The notes beneath the pieces were generated by a model that was not told the origin of the DNA, did no database searches, and saw nothing but the letters and a program-made list of their open reading frames with translations. From positions 1-64,000 of the forward strand of contig DATELA010000024.1 of NCBI GenBank assembly GCA_035277145.1: 64,000 nucleotides of DNA, read 5' to 3'. This document shows, in pieces, positions 17,820 through 26,708 of this stretch; position 1 is the stretch's first letter; every line of letters begins with the position of its first letter. This DNA comes from DASRAP01 sp035277145 (GTDB taxonomy: Bacteria > Gemmatimonadota > Gemmatimonadetes > Gemmatimonadales > Gemmatimonadaceae). The translations under genes were made by a program, and so were the position numbers.

Positions 17820-19114
17820 GCGGCTACCGCGAGGCCCTCGACTATCTCTTCGTTCGTACGACCGGGCAGTGGAAATTCGGCCTGGAGCGTACCGTTGCAC
17901 TGCTCGACGCACTCGGCAATCCGCACCGCGCGCTGCGCGTCGTGCACGTCGGCGGCACGAACGGAAAAGGCAGCGTGTGCGCAACGCTCGACACGGTATT
18001 GCGCGCCCGCGGCTTTCGCGTTGCGCGATACACGTCGCCGCACCTGGTCGATTTTCGCGAGCGTATGCTGGTCGATGGCGCGCCGGTCAGCGAAGACGCG
18101 ATCGTGGATTTCGTGGAGCGTTGGACGCCGACTATCGAACGCCTCGGCGCGACGTTCTTTGAAGCGACAACGGCGATGGCCTTTGATCTGTTCGCGAGCG
18201 CCGAGCCCGACGTCGCAATCATTGAAGTAGGTCTTGGCGGACGTTTGGACGCGACGAACGTCGTCGATCCCACGATGGCCGTCGTGACGAGCATCGGCAT
18301 CGATCACACGGAATACCTCGGCGACACGGTGGATGAGATCGCCGCGGAGAAAGCCGGGATATTCAAATCGGCGCGACCTGCCGTTATCGGGGAACGCGAC
18401 GCGCGCATCCGGGCACTGCTCACGCACCGCGCGCGTGCTGTGCGCGCGGCGCCAGTGCATGCCGTGTTCGATGACGACGCTGTGCGAGACGTGCGCGTTA
18501 CCGCCGCGGGTACATCGTTTGCGATCGTTCCTTGCGACGACGGCGTTGCGGGAAATCCCACATCGATCACGTGCACAACGGCGTTGTACGGCAGGCATCA
18601 GGCGTACAACGCCTCGGTGGGGCTCGCGGCGCTCGCGAAGCTTCCGGCTCCGTATGCCACGCCGATGCGCGTCGCGCAGAAATCGTTACCGTCTGTGCGC
18701 CTTCCCGGCCGCTTCGATGTTCATGACCGATTCGTGTTGGATGTTGCTCACAATCGAGACGGCGCCGCCGTGTGCGCTGACACGCTCGAGTCATTCGCGC
18801 CCCCGCGGCCGTGGACGGTTTTGCTGTCAGTTTTGGCCGACAAGGATTGGCGCGGGATCATCACAGAACTGGGCCGCGTTGTAGATGAGTTTGTGCTGAC
18901 GACGGCTCCAACCTCGCCAGAGTCGCGGCGGTGGAGTTCGCGCATGGCCGCGGACTACGCGGAGCAGCATGGATTGAAGGCACTCGTCATCGACGACTTC
19001 GACCGCGCATTGGCGCACGCATCCGGCGTTGGCGGGACGGTAATCGTGACCGGGTCATTTCACACGGTTGGCGACGCCATGACGCGCTTGCAGATAAGTC
19101 CGTTCGCCCGATAG
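17804..19114 (+). CDS. folC: Folylpolyglutamate synthase / dihydrofolate synthase
   Basis: FolC adds glutamate to dihydropteroate and to folates. The 436-aa Mur-ligase-family protein has the ATP-binding HVGGTNGKGSVCATL motif (about residues 46-60), followed by RYTSPHLVDFRERM, and later VGLGGRLDATNVVDP and the DVAHNRDGA segment. It begins inside the last codons of accD. A candidate hisS promoter overlaps its stop codon. Confidence 0.94.
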   Translation: MGVGLSGYREALDYLFVRTTGQWKFGLERTVALLDALGNPHRALRVVHVGGTNGKGSVCATLDTVLRARGFRVARYTSPHLVDFRERMLVDGAPVSEDAIVDFVERWTPTIERLGATFFEATTAMAFDLFASAEPDVAIIEVGLGGRLDATNVVDPTMAVVTSIGIDHTEYLGDTVDEIAAEKAGIFKSARPAVIGERDARIRALLTHRARAVRAAPVHAVFDDDAVRDVRVTAAGTSFAIVPCDDGVAGNPTSITCTTALYGRHQAYNASVGLAALAKLPAPYATPMRVAQKSLPSVRLPGRFDVHDRFVLDVAHNRDGAAVCADTLESFAPPRPWTVLLSVLADKDWRGIITELGRVVDEFVLTTAPTSPESRRWSSRMAADYAEQHGLKALVIDDFDRALAHASGVGGTVIVTGSFHTVGDAMTRLQISPFAR

Positions 19115-19117
19115 CTT
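19088..19117 (+). promoter_or_regulatory. Candidate leaderless promoter of hisS
   Basis: TTGCAG and TAGCTT are spaced by 18 bases, and the ATG of hisS begins 6 bases after the -10 box. Transcription would start at or next to the start codon, and no Shine-Dalgarno sequence is present. The TAG of the -10 is also the folC stop codon, so chance cannot be excluded. The same -10 word sits in the same place before dus. Confidence 0.35.
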
Positions 19118-19123
19118 TACGCA

Positions 19124-20473
19124 ATGCCATCGAGCGGCGCGCTGCCGGGTTTTCGCGACTTCTATCCGGCCGAATGTGCCGAGCGTGAACACGTGTTCCG
19201 TGCGTGGCGCGCCGTGGCGCGGCGGTATGGGTTCGTCGAATACGACGGCCCGCCACTCGAGCCGCTCGACCTTTACACCAAGAAAAGCGGCGACGAAATC
19301 GTCGGCCAGCTGTACGAATTCACCGACAAAGGTGGGCGTCGCGTAGCGCTGCGGCCGGAGATGACGCCGAGCTTCGCGCGCATGGTGTCCGAGCGCGCGA
19401 ATGCGCTGCGCAAACCGATTCGGTGGTTTTCGATTCCACAGCTCTTCAGGTACGAGCGTGCGCAGAAGGGACGTTTGCGCGAGCATTTCCAGCTGAACGT
19501 CGACATCGTTGGCGAGCCCGGCCCGGTTGCAGATGCAGAGCTGTTAGCTGTCGCTGTTGATATGATGGCCGAGCTTGGGCTCGGTCCGGGCGACGTGCGC
19601 GCCCGCGTCTCAGATCGACGGCTGCTGTTTGCCGCGCTCGACGCTCTCGGCCTCGACACAACGCAGCGCATGGCCGCGCTTGGCGTCGTCGACAAGCTCG
19701 GTCGCCAGCCGCGAGAGGTAAGCGTGGAAAAGCTGCGCGAATCCGGCATCGATTCGTCGCGCACGGAAGCGCTGCTTGCGACGGTCGGCGCACGCGACAT
19801 AGACGCGTTTGTTGCAGCGGCGGGCGGCGCTAAGAGTGTGGCCGCCGCGGCGCAGCCCCTTCGTCAAACGCTGGAGTACGTGGATGCGCTCGGCGTGGGT
19901 GCGTGGATCGATTTCGATCCGGCGATTGTGCGCGGCTTGGCGTATTACACGGGTGTTGTGTTCGAGTTGTTCGACGCGCGGGGAGAATTCCGTGCGATTT
20001 GCGGAGGCGGACGGTATGACGACCTGCTCAAAACGTTGGGCGGCGTGGACTTGCCCGCGCTCGGCTTCGGAATGGGCGACGTTGTCTTGAGCGAACTCTT
20101 GCGGGCGCGCAAGTTGATGCCAGAGGAATCGGCGAGCAGCGGCGTCGAGTTGTATGTCGTGGGCGGGCAGGGCTCGGCGGGCCGGCCGTATACCGACGCA
20201 CTGCGGCTCGCGCGTGCGCTGCGGAATGCCGGGTTCTCAGTCGACCACGCACTCAGCGCTGAGCGATACGGCTCGCAAGCGCCGCGGAACCAGTTGGAGG
20301 CCGCGAAGAAATCGGGCGCGCGTGCGGCGGTGTTCTTTGATGATGGGGGCGCAGTAACCGCGATGGCGATGACCGGAAAGCTCGGCGACGCACCGCGGTG
20401 GACTGCGCCGGCGCAGGCGGCGCTCGATGGCGCCGCGATGCCCGCGCTACGGGATTGGTTGAAGTCTCTCTAG
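19124..20473 (+). CDS. hisS: Histidyl-tRNA synthetase
   Basis: HisRS charges tRNA-His. The 449-aa class II synthetase has motif 1 around GFRDFYPAECAEREHV, motif 2 in LFRYERAQKGRLREHFQLNV, the histidine-specific segments GLAYYTGVVFELFD and GGGRYDDLLKTLGG, and motif 3 around LGFGMGDVVL. A C-terminal anticodon-binding domain covers roughly the last 100 residues. It is followed after 16 bases by proS, so two class II synthetases are encoded in tandem. Confidence 0.96.
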   Translation: MPSSGALPGFRDFYPAECAEREHVFRAWRAVARRYGFVEYDGPPLEPLDLYTKKSGDEIVGQLYEFTDKGGRRVALRPEMTPSFARMVSERANALRKPIRWFSIPQLFRYERAQKGRLREHFQLNVDIVGEPGPVADAELLAVAVDMMAELGLGPGDVRARVSDRRLLFAALDALGLDTTQRMAALGVVDKLGRQPREVSVEKLRESGIDSSRTEALLATVGARDIDAFVAAAGGAKSVAAAAQPLRQTLEYVDALGVGAWIDFDPAIVRGLAYYTGVVFELFDARGEFRAICGGGRYDDLLKTLGGVDLPALGFGMGDVVLSELLRARKLMPEESASSGVELYVVGGQGSAGRPYTDALRLARALRNAGFSVDHALSAERYGSQAPRNQLEAAKKSGARAAVFFDDGGAVTAMAMTGKLGDAPRWTAPAQAALDGAAMPALRDWLKSL

Positions 20474-20489
20474 TTACGAAAACCTGAGC

Positions 20490-21959
20490 ATGGCTGACGA
20501 TAAGAAACTCACGCCGCGCGCGAGCGATTTCAGTGCGTGGTATAACGAAGTGGTCCTGCGCGCGGAGCTGGCCGACTACGCACCGGTTCGCGGGTGCATG
20601 GTCATTCGTCCCAACGGCTACGGCATTTGGGAGCGGATGCAGCATGCGCTTGACGGGATGTTCAAGGCCACGGGGCATCGCAACGCGTACTTCCCGCTCC
20701 TCATTCCGCAGAGCTACCTGCACAAGGAAGCGCAGCACGTTGAAGGCTTCGCACCCGAAACCGCCGTCGTCACGCACGGTGGGGGAAAGGAACTCGAAGA
20801 ACCGCTGATCGTTCGCCCGACGTCGGAAACGATCATCTACTCGATGTTCGCGAAGTGGGTGCAGAGCTATCGCGATTTGCCGCTGCTCATCAATCAGTGG
20901 GCAAACGTCGTGCGCTGGGAAATGCGCACGCGGTTGTTCCTGCGCACGCTCGAGTTTTTGTGGCAGGAAGGACACACGGCCCACGCAACGCACGACGAAG
21001 CGGAAGAGGAAACGCGCAGCATCCTCGGCATTTATCGTGAATTCATGGAGAAGTGGATGGCCATGCCCGTTGTCACGGGACTGAAGTCGGAGAATGAAAA
21101 GTTTGCCGGCGCACTGCGCACGTACACGCTCGAAGCGATGATGCAGGACAACAAGGCGCTTCAGGCCGGCACGTCGCACAACCTCGGCCAGAACTTTGCG
21201 AAAGCGTTTGAATTGAAGTTCCAGTCCGAGGAGGGTAAGGAAGAGTTCGCGTGGAACACGAGCTGGGGCGTCACCACGCGCATGGTTGGCGCGCTCGTCA
21301 TGACCCACGGCGACGACAACGGATTGGTCACTCCGCCGAAGCTCGCGCCTATCGAGGTCGTCATCGTTCCGATCTGGAAGACCGACGACGAGAAAGCGCG
21401 ATTGACGGAGAACGCGGATCGCATTGCGAAAACGCTGCGCGAGTGGGGCGGGCGGGGCGAAGATCAGCTGCGCGTTCATGTCGACGCGCGAGCAGGTATG
21501 CGCGCTGGTGAGAAGTATTACGAATGGGAGTTGCGGGGAATTCCGTTACGCCTGGAAGTCGGCCCGCGTGACCTCGCCGCCAATCAGTGCGTGCTGGCGC
21601 GTCGCGACACGCGCGAGAAAACGACGGCTTCACTCGACGGCATCGCGGGAACAGTCGGTGCGTTGCTGGAGCGGATGCAGGGCGCGATGTTTGCCGCGGC
21701 CCGTGAGCGTCGTGAGGCGCATTCGGTCCGCGAGCCAATGACGTATGACAAATTCCGCGAACTGATGGAAGGTGACGGCGCCTTCGTGTACGCGGGTTGG
21801 AACGGCGATCCTGCTGTTGAAGTGAAAGTGAAGGAAGAAACGAAAGCCACGATCCGGGTGCTTCCGGATCCGGAGTTCAGGTCGCCGAGCGCGCCAACGA
21901 AGTGCATGGTGACGGGCGAGCCGGCGAAAGTCGAGGTGATGTGGGCACGGGCGTACTGA
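20490..21959 (+). CDS. proS: Prolyl-tRNA synthetase (eukaryote/archaeal-type, ProS type 3)
   Basis: ProRS charges tRNA-Pro. At 489 aa it is the shorter form lacking the editing insertion of the E. coli type. Diagnostic segments are RPTSETIIYSMFAKWVQSYR and NVVRWEMRTRLFLRTLEFLW (motif 2 region), then WQEGHTAHATHDEAEEE. The anticodon-binding domain follows, then a C-terminal domain ending in MWARAY. The last 19 bases overlap the lysA start. Types of ProRS are scattered among phyla, so this hints at lineage but is not unusual alone. Confidence 0.95.
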   Translation: MADDKKLTPRASDFSAWYNEVVLRAELADYAPVRGCMVIRPNGYGIWERMQHALDGMFKATGHRNAYFPLLIPQSYLHKEAQHVEGFAPETAVVTHGGGKELEEPLIVRPTSETIIYSMFAKWVQSYRDLPLLINQWANVVRWEMRTRLFLRTLEFLWQEGHTAHATHDEAEEETRSILGIYREFMEKWMAMPVVTGLKSENEKFAGALRTYTLEAMMQDNKALQAGTSHNLGQNFAKAFELKFQSEEGKEEFAWNTSWGVTTRMVGALVMTHGDDNGLVTPPKLAPIEVVIVPIWKTDDEKARLTENADRIAKTLREWGGRGEDQLRVHVDARAGMRAGEKYYEWELRGIPLRLEVGPRDLAANQCVLARRDTREKTTASLDGIAGTVGALLERMQGAMFAAARERREAHSVREPMTYDKFRELMEGDGAFVYAGWNGDPAVEVKVKEETKATIRVLPDPEFRSPSAPTKCMVTGEPAKVEVMWARAY

Positions 21960-23227
21960 CGGAATCGTTCACGCGCCAGAACGGCGCGTTGTGCATCGAC
22001 GACGTTCCACTGAGCGCGATTGCGCGCGACGTTGGAACGCCGGCGTTCGTGTATTCAGCCGCGCACATTCGCGCGCGGTATCACGCACTCGCCAGCGCAC
22101 TCGCGGGTATTCCACACCGCGTCCACTACTCGCTCAAAGCGAATTCGTGTCGCGCGGTACTCGGTGTGTTGCGCGATGTGGGCAGCGGAGCAGATGTCGT
22201 CAGTGGCGGCGAGCTATTTCGCGCGGCGCGCGCGGGTTTCCGTCCACCGGACATCATTTTCGGCGGCGTTGGGAAGTCCACCCGTGAAATCGAAGAGGCA
22301 ATCGCGTCGAGCGTAAAACTGCTCAACGTGGAATCCATTGCGGAACTGGAGCTGGTCGACAAGCTCGCGCGCAGACTCGGTCGAACGGCGCGTGTTGGAC
22401 TGCGCGTGAATCCCGAGGTGGCCGTCGAATCTGCGCACGAATACACAAAGACCGGCGAGCGCGGCAACAAGTTCGGCATTGCGTACGACGAAACCGAGGC
22501 CGCGATAATGCTTGCGCTGAAGCTTCGGAGCGTGCGGCTGTGCGGCATCGTCATGCACGTCGGTTCACAGCTGCGCACGCTTGACGCGCACCGGCGCGGC
22601 GCTGAGCGATTGCTGGCACTCGTTGATACCGCACGGGCGGCGGGCGCCGCACATCTGGCGTATCTCGATATCGGCGGCGGACTCCCGGTGACGTACAGCG
22701 ACGAACCGAGCGCCGATATCGATGGATTCGCGGAAATCGCCCGCGATGCCGCGACACGTTCGGGCCTTGAGATTCTCGTTGAACCTGGCCGGTTTCTGGT
22801 TGCGAACTCCGGAGTGTTGCTCACGCGTGTGTTGTATCGCAAACGGAGCGGGGGAACAGAGTACGTCGTTGTCGATGCCGGGATGACCGAGCTCGTTCGC
22901 CCGTCGCACTATGACGCGTTCCACGCGATCGAAGCCGTTGAGCTGCGGGACGGTGAACTGGTCGCCGATATCGTTGGTCCGGTCTGTGAGTCGGGCGATT
23001 TTCTGGCGAAAGGGCGGACAATTTCCGCGGTCGAAGCACGTGATCTGCTGGCGGTCCAATCGGCCGGGGCGTACGGTTTTGTCATGGCATCGCACTACAA
23101 CGCGCGACCGCGTGCGGCCGAGGTCATTGTCGACGGTGGACAATGGGCGCTGTCGACGGCGCGCGAGACGTACGCAGATCTCGTGCGGCACGAGCGTGCA
23201 CACTTGGACTGGCGGCGCGCCGAATGA
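21941..23227 (+). CDS. lysA: Diaminopimelate decarboxylase
   Basis: LysA removes CO2 from meso-diaminopimelate to give lysine. The PLP enzyme has its Schiff-base lysine in VHYSLKANS, the glycine segment YLDIGGGLPVTY, the EPGRFLVANSG phosphate-binding motif, and the CESGDFLAKGR substrate motif. I chose GTG 21941 (428 aa), which removes an unlikely extension into proS coding sequence. The stop overlaps the ATG of the phosphoesterase gene. Confidence 0.94.
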   Translation: MGTGVLTESFTRQNGALCIDDVPLSAIARDVGTPAFVYSAAHIRARYHALASALAGIPHRVHYSLKANSCRAVLGVLRDVGSGADVVSGGELFRAARAGFRPPDIIFGGVGKSTREIEEAIASSVKLLNVESIAELELVDKLARRLGRTARVGLRVNPEVAVESAHEYTKTGERGNKFGIAYDETEAAIMLALKLRSVRLCGIVMHVGSQLRTLDAHRRGAERLLALVDTARAAGAAHLAYLDIGGGLPVTYSDEPSADIDGFAEIARDAATRSGLEILVEPGRFLVANSGVLLTRVLYRKRSGGTEYVVVDAGMTELVRPSHYDAFHAIEAVELRDGELVADIVGPVCESGDFLAKGRTISAVEARDLLAVQSAGAYGFVMASHYNARPRAAEVIVDGGQWALSTARETYADLVRHERAHLDWRRAE

Positions 23228-23733
23228 AAGTCGGTGTCATTGCGGACACGCATGATCGCCTTCCCGCGATCAGGGAGTTTCTGCGGCGCTTCCGGGACGC
23301 CGGCGTCGAGGTCGTCTTGCACGCCGGCGACTACTGTTCGCCGTTCGCGATCGAACCGTTCGTCAAAGCGCAGATCCCGCTCGCGGGCGTGTTCGGGCGC
23401 AACGACGGCGATACCGAGGGACTGCGCGCCGCGGCGCACGCAGGCGTGGGGATCGAGTTGTTTCAATCGCCACACTCGTTCAAGCTCGGCGAACACAGCA
23501 TTCTGATCGTGCACGACATTACCGATGTGAATCCGCGGTCAGTCGCCGCACACGAGTTCGTTGTGCACGGATCCGTGCACCAGCAGGAAATGAAGACCCG
23601 CAAGGAAACGCTGATCGTGAATCCCGGCGAAGCGTGTGGCTGGATTTATGGCGCGCCGACGGCCGCGGTCGTTGATCTCGCGAGCCGCCACGTCGAGTTC
23701 ATCAAACTCGACGGCGATCAGTGGAAAGCGTGA
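23224..23733 (+). CDS. Metallophosphoesterase, YfcE/MJ0936 family
   Basis: The 169-aa protein is a small calcineurin-like phosphodiesterase. The five metal-binding motifs are in order: D8-T-H10 in VGVIADTHD, HAGDYCSP, GRNDGD, the IVHD segment, and HGSVHQ. Family members hydrolyse phosphodiesters in vitro, but the natural substrate is not known. The start at 23224 overlaps the lysA stop by four bases, suggesting co-translation. It is cytoplasmic, with no signal peptide. Confidence 0.88.
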   Translation: MKVGVIADTHDRLPAIREFLRRFRDAGVEVVLHAGDYCSPFAIEPFVKAQIPLAGVFGRNDGDTEGLRAAAHAGVGIELFQSPHSFKLGEHSILIVHDITDVNPRSVAAHEFVVHGSVHQQEMKTRKETLIVNPGEACGWIYGAPTAAVVDLASRHVEFIKLDGDQWKA

Positions 23734-23760
23734 CCCGCACGGGGATCGACCCGCGCTGAA

Positions 23761-25122
23761 ATGACCGTGCGTCCGCGGCTCGCACCGACGCGTGGCGAGC
23801 TGCGTGAGATGCTTGGGCTCGCAACGCCGATTGTCGTCGTCAACCTGGGCATGATGCTCCAGGGCGCCGTCGACACGATCATGCTGGGCCATGCATCGTC
23901 CACCGCGCTCGCGGCGGGAGCGCTGGGCAATCTGTACTTCTTCAATGTGATCGTCGTCGGCATGGGCATGCTAATGAGCCTCGACCCGATCGTCGCGCAA
24001 GCACTGGGCGCGCGCGACGCGGATGGGGCGGCGCGCGGCGTTCAGCGCGGAGTGATTCTCGCGGTGCTCACCGCCGTCCTCGGTGCGGCGTGCATGATGC
24101 CCGCTGGCGCCGTGCTCAAGTTCCTGAATCAACCCGCGGATGTGATCGATGGTGCTGCTGCCTACGCGCGGTGGAGCGCGCTGGGAATCATCCCGTGGCA
24201 ATTGTTCAGCGCATTTCGCCAAACGTTGCAGGCAATGCATCGCGTGCTGCCGATGGCCGTTGCGGTGATCATCGCGAATCTCGTCAACGCGCTGTTGGCG
24301 TGGATCTTCGTCTTCGGAAAGTTCGGCGTTCCCGCAATGGGTGTGGTCGGAGCTGCGCACGCGACGTGGATATCGCGGTGGCTCATGGTGGTGCTGATCG
24401 TGTGGCTGTCGTGGAAAGATCTGCGTCCGATGCTGATCCCATGGCGCCGCGAATCGCTCGCACTGCGCCCGCTGTGGCGAATGATCGTCCTTGGCACGCC
24501 GATCGGTTTGCAGTGGTTTGCGGAGGGATTCGCCTTTGGTTTCAGTGGGATTGCGATTGGTTGGCTTGGTGCGGAGACGCTCGCGGGGCATCAAATCACA
24601 CTGACGATGGCCTCGCTCACGTTCATGGTGCCGATGGGTGTCGCCGGTGCCGGAGCTGCGATGGTCGGACGCGCAATCGGAGCGGGAGATGTGCCCGCCG
24701 CGCGACGCGCCGCACTCGCCGCACTCACGTGCGGCGTCGGATTCATGTCGGCAATGGCGATCTTCATGATTGCACTGCCCGGTGAGTTGTCACGCGTGTT
24801 CACGCGCGAGGCCGTCACGATTGGCATCGCGGCGGCGCTCGTGCCAATCGCCGGAGTCTTTCAGGTATTCGACGGGACTCAGGTTGTTGCGTCAGCAATT
24901 CTGCGCGGAACCGGCGACACGCGGGTGCCGATGATTCTGCACGTGCTCAGTTTCTGGGCGTTTGGAATCCCGCTGGGACTGGTGCTTGCGTTTACGCTGA
25001 AGTTCGGCGCACCCGGCATGTGGTGGGGGCTTACCGCCGGCCTCGCGGCCGCCGCGGTACTTCAGCTTGCTCGCGTGCGCATGATGTTGCGCCGCGACAT
25101 TACCCGCGTTGTCGTCGACTAG
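23761..25122 (+). CDS. MATE-family multidrug/sodium antiporter
   Basis: The 453-aa membrane protein has two repeats of six helices, as in NorM/DinF exporters. The N-terminal segment LGLATPIVVVNLGMMLQGAV with VDTIMLGHAS is typical, and so is the second-repeat segment ASAILRGTGDTRVPMILHVL. Such pumps exchange Na+ or H+ for cationic compounds. Which substrate is moved cannot be told. It lies 27 bases after the phosphoesterase gene and ends 3 bases from the convergent ptsN stop. Confidence 0.9.
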   Translation: MTVRPRLAPTRGELREMLGLATPIVVVNLGMMLQGAVDTIMLGHASSTALAAGALGNLYFFNVIVVGMGMLMSLDPIVAQALGARDADGAARGVQRGVILAVLTAVLGAACMMPAGAVLKFLNQPADVIDGAAAYARWSALGIIPWQLFSAFRQTLQAMHRVLPMAVAVIIANLVNALLAWIFVFGKFGVPAMGVVGAAHATWISRWLMVVLIVWLSWKDLRPMLIPWRRESLALRPLWRMIVLGTPIGLQWFAEGFAFGFSGIAIGWLGAETLAGHQITLTMASLTFMVPMGVAGAGAAMVGRAIGAGDVPAARRAALAALTCGVGFMSAMAIFMIALPGELSRVFTREAVTIGIAAALVPIAGVFQVFDGTQVVASAILRGTGDTRVPMILHVLSFWAFGIPLGLVLAFTLKFGAPGMWWGLTAGLAAAAVLQLARVRMMLRRDITRVVVD

Positions 25123-25125
25123 CGG

Positions 25126-25578
25126 TCAGATCGCCTTCTCATCGAGCAGCTGAATGAACTGCGACGGTGCGCTGATCTGCAACAGTCGGTCAGGAACGTC
25201 AGGCTCCTTGGAGAACTGCGCGATCTTCCCGAGCACCGGGAGATACTGATTCGACACTTCGAGCGGCGGAGCGACGATCAGGAAAAAGAAATGAACCGGC
25301 TTGTCGTCGATCGCGTTGAAGTCGAGTCCCTCGCGTTTGCGGCCAAACGCCACACGGAGTTTCTGCACGACAAGCGCGCGTGTGTGCGGGATCGCGATGC
25401 CGCGACCGATACCGGTGCTGCCGAGGTTCTCGCGCCGCTTGAGCATCTTGAACAACATCTGCTCGTTCTTCTCGTCGAGCTTCAGCAGCCCGATTAGCTC
25501 CTTCAGAACGTCGTCCTTCGCCGTTCCTTCGAGCTCGAGCTTGATCGCATCTTCGGAGAAGAATTCGCGCAGTCCCAT
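25126..25578 (-). CDS. ptsN: PTS EIIA-like nitrogen-regulatory protein
   Basis: The 150-aa protein is a EIIA-Ntr/fructose-type domain. The phosphorylatable histidine is H65 in GIGRGIAIPHTRAL, and the conserved DKPVHFFFLIVAPP strand follows. Such proteins regulate transporters and kinases after phosphoryl transfer from EI-Ntr and NPr, which are not encoded in this window. It stands alone on the minus strand with a good promoter 30-55 bases upstream. The start ATG gives the usual length. Confidence 0.9.
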   Translation of the reverse strand: MGLREFFSEDAIKLELEGTAKDDVLKELIGLLKLDEKNEQMLFKMLKRRENLGSTGIGRGIAIPHTRALVVQKLRVAFGRKREGLDFNAIDDKPVHFFFLIVAPPLEVSNQYLPVLGKIAQFSKEPDVPDRLLQISAPSQFIQLLDEKAI

Positions 25579-25604
25579 CGCGGTCCGGGTCGAATGAACC
25601 GCTA

Positions 25605-25633
25605 AGCTTATGTGGGTGCCAGAAAGGCGTCAA
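25605..25633 (-). promoter_or_regulatory. Sigma-70-type promoter of ptsN
   Basis: Reading the minus strand, TTGACG (25633-25628) is followed after 17 bases by TAAGCT (25610-25605). Transcription would begin about 20 bases before the ptsN ATG. This is the best -35 match I noticed in the window. Confidence 0.5.
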
Positions 25634-25642
25634 ATGCAGTCG

Positions 25643-25671
25643 TTGCTACGACTTGCCGGCTCTGGTAGCTT
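25643..25671 (+). promoter_or_regulatory. Candidate leaderless promoter of dus-larB
   Basis: TTGCTA and TAGCTT are spaced by 17 bases. The -10 box ends 5 bases before the dus ATG, so the expected transcription start falls on the start codon. No Shine-Dalgarno sequence precedes it. It resembles the hisS candidate. Confidence 0.4.
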
Positions 25672-25676
25672 GCGTC

Positions 25677-26708
25677 ATGCCGCGCTTTCCATACCCGGTT
25701 GGCCATGATGTGCCGTTGTTTTTGGCACCGATGGCCGGTGTGTCCGAGTCGCCGTTTCGGCGGCTCTGCCGCGCATGGGGCGCCGACGTTGTCGTGACCG
25801 AGTTCCTTTCCGCCGAAGGGATTCGGCGGGAAAACGAGGCCACCCTGGCCAAGCTGCGGTTTGGCGCTGACGAGCGGCCGATCGGCGTGCAGATCTTTGG
25901 ATCCGATCCCGACGCAATGCGCGAGGCGGCGGCGCTCGTGACGGACGTGTTCCAGCCGGATTTCATAGACATCAACTTTGGCTGTCCCGTCAAGAAAGTC
26001 GTGAAGCGGCTTGGCGGTTCCGGCTGTCTGCAGGACTTGTCGCTCGTGGAACGCGTCATTCGTGGCGTGATCGCGGGTACGCATTTGCCCGTTACCTGCA
26101 AGATTCGCAGTGGGTGGAACGAGGAAATGCGCGACCCCGTGACGATTGCGCGGCGGTGCGAGGATGCAGGCGTTCGCGCGATTGCGTTGCATCCGCGTAC
26201 GCGGACTCAGATGTACACGGGTTCTGCGCGCTGGGAGGAAATCGCCGCGATCGTCGCGGCGGTACAGATCCCGGTCATCGGCAACGGTGATATTCGCACA
26301 GCCGACGACGCGTTGCGCATGCGTCGCGAAACGGGATGCGCTGGTGTCATGATTGCGCGCGGCTCGTTCGGGCAGCCGTGGATCTTCACACAAGCGCGCG
26401 CGCTCCTCGAGGGGCGTCAGCCGCCGTCCGCGCCAGATGTCGAGGGACGTTTCGCAGTTGCGCGAGAACATGCGCGAATGGTCAGCGCGTACGAAGCGGA
26501 TCCTGATGGTGCGGCGATCGAATTCCGTAAACACCTCGGCTGGTACGTGAAAGGTCTGCCGAATTCCGCCGACCTGCGACGCCGGTTGCATCTCATCTCG
26601 AGCTTTGATGAGGTCGACGGCATTTTCGACGACTACTTGGCCGCCGGCGTTCATCGATCCATCGAGCCCAGCCTCGAACACACGCACCAAATCGCCGGCG
26701 CCGCGTGA
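25677..26708 (+). CDS. dus: tRNA-dihydrouridine synthase
   Basis: Dus reduces specific uridines in tRNA using FMN and NADPH. The 343-aa TIM-barrel protein has APMAGVSESPFRRLCR near the N-terminus and the signature DINFGCPVKKVVKRLGGSG, whose cysteine is the catalytic acid. The FMN-binding segment IPVIGNGDI lies later. It most resembles the DusB group. The start at ATG 25677 is preferred to an upstream TTG (25653), which would overlap the putative promoter. It overlaps larB by four bases. Confidence 0.92.
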   Translation: MPRFPYPVGHDVPLFLAPMAGVSESPFRRLCRAWGADVVVTEFLSAEGIRRENEATLAKLRFGADERPIGVQIFGSDPDAMREAAALVTDVFQPDFIDINFGCPVKKVVKRLGGSGCLQDLSLVERVIRGVIAGTHLPVTCKIRSGWNEEMRDPVTIARRCEDAGVRAIALHPRTRTQMYTGSARWEEIAAIVAAVQIPVIGNGDIRTADDALRMRRETGCAGVMIARGSFGQPWIFTQARALLEGRQPPSAPDVEGRFAVAREHARMVSAYEADPDGAAIEFRKHLGWYVKGLPNSADLRRRLHLISSFDEVDGIFDDYLAAGVHRSIEPSLEHTHQIAGAA

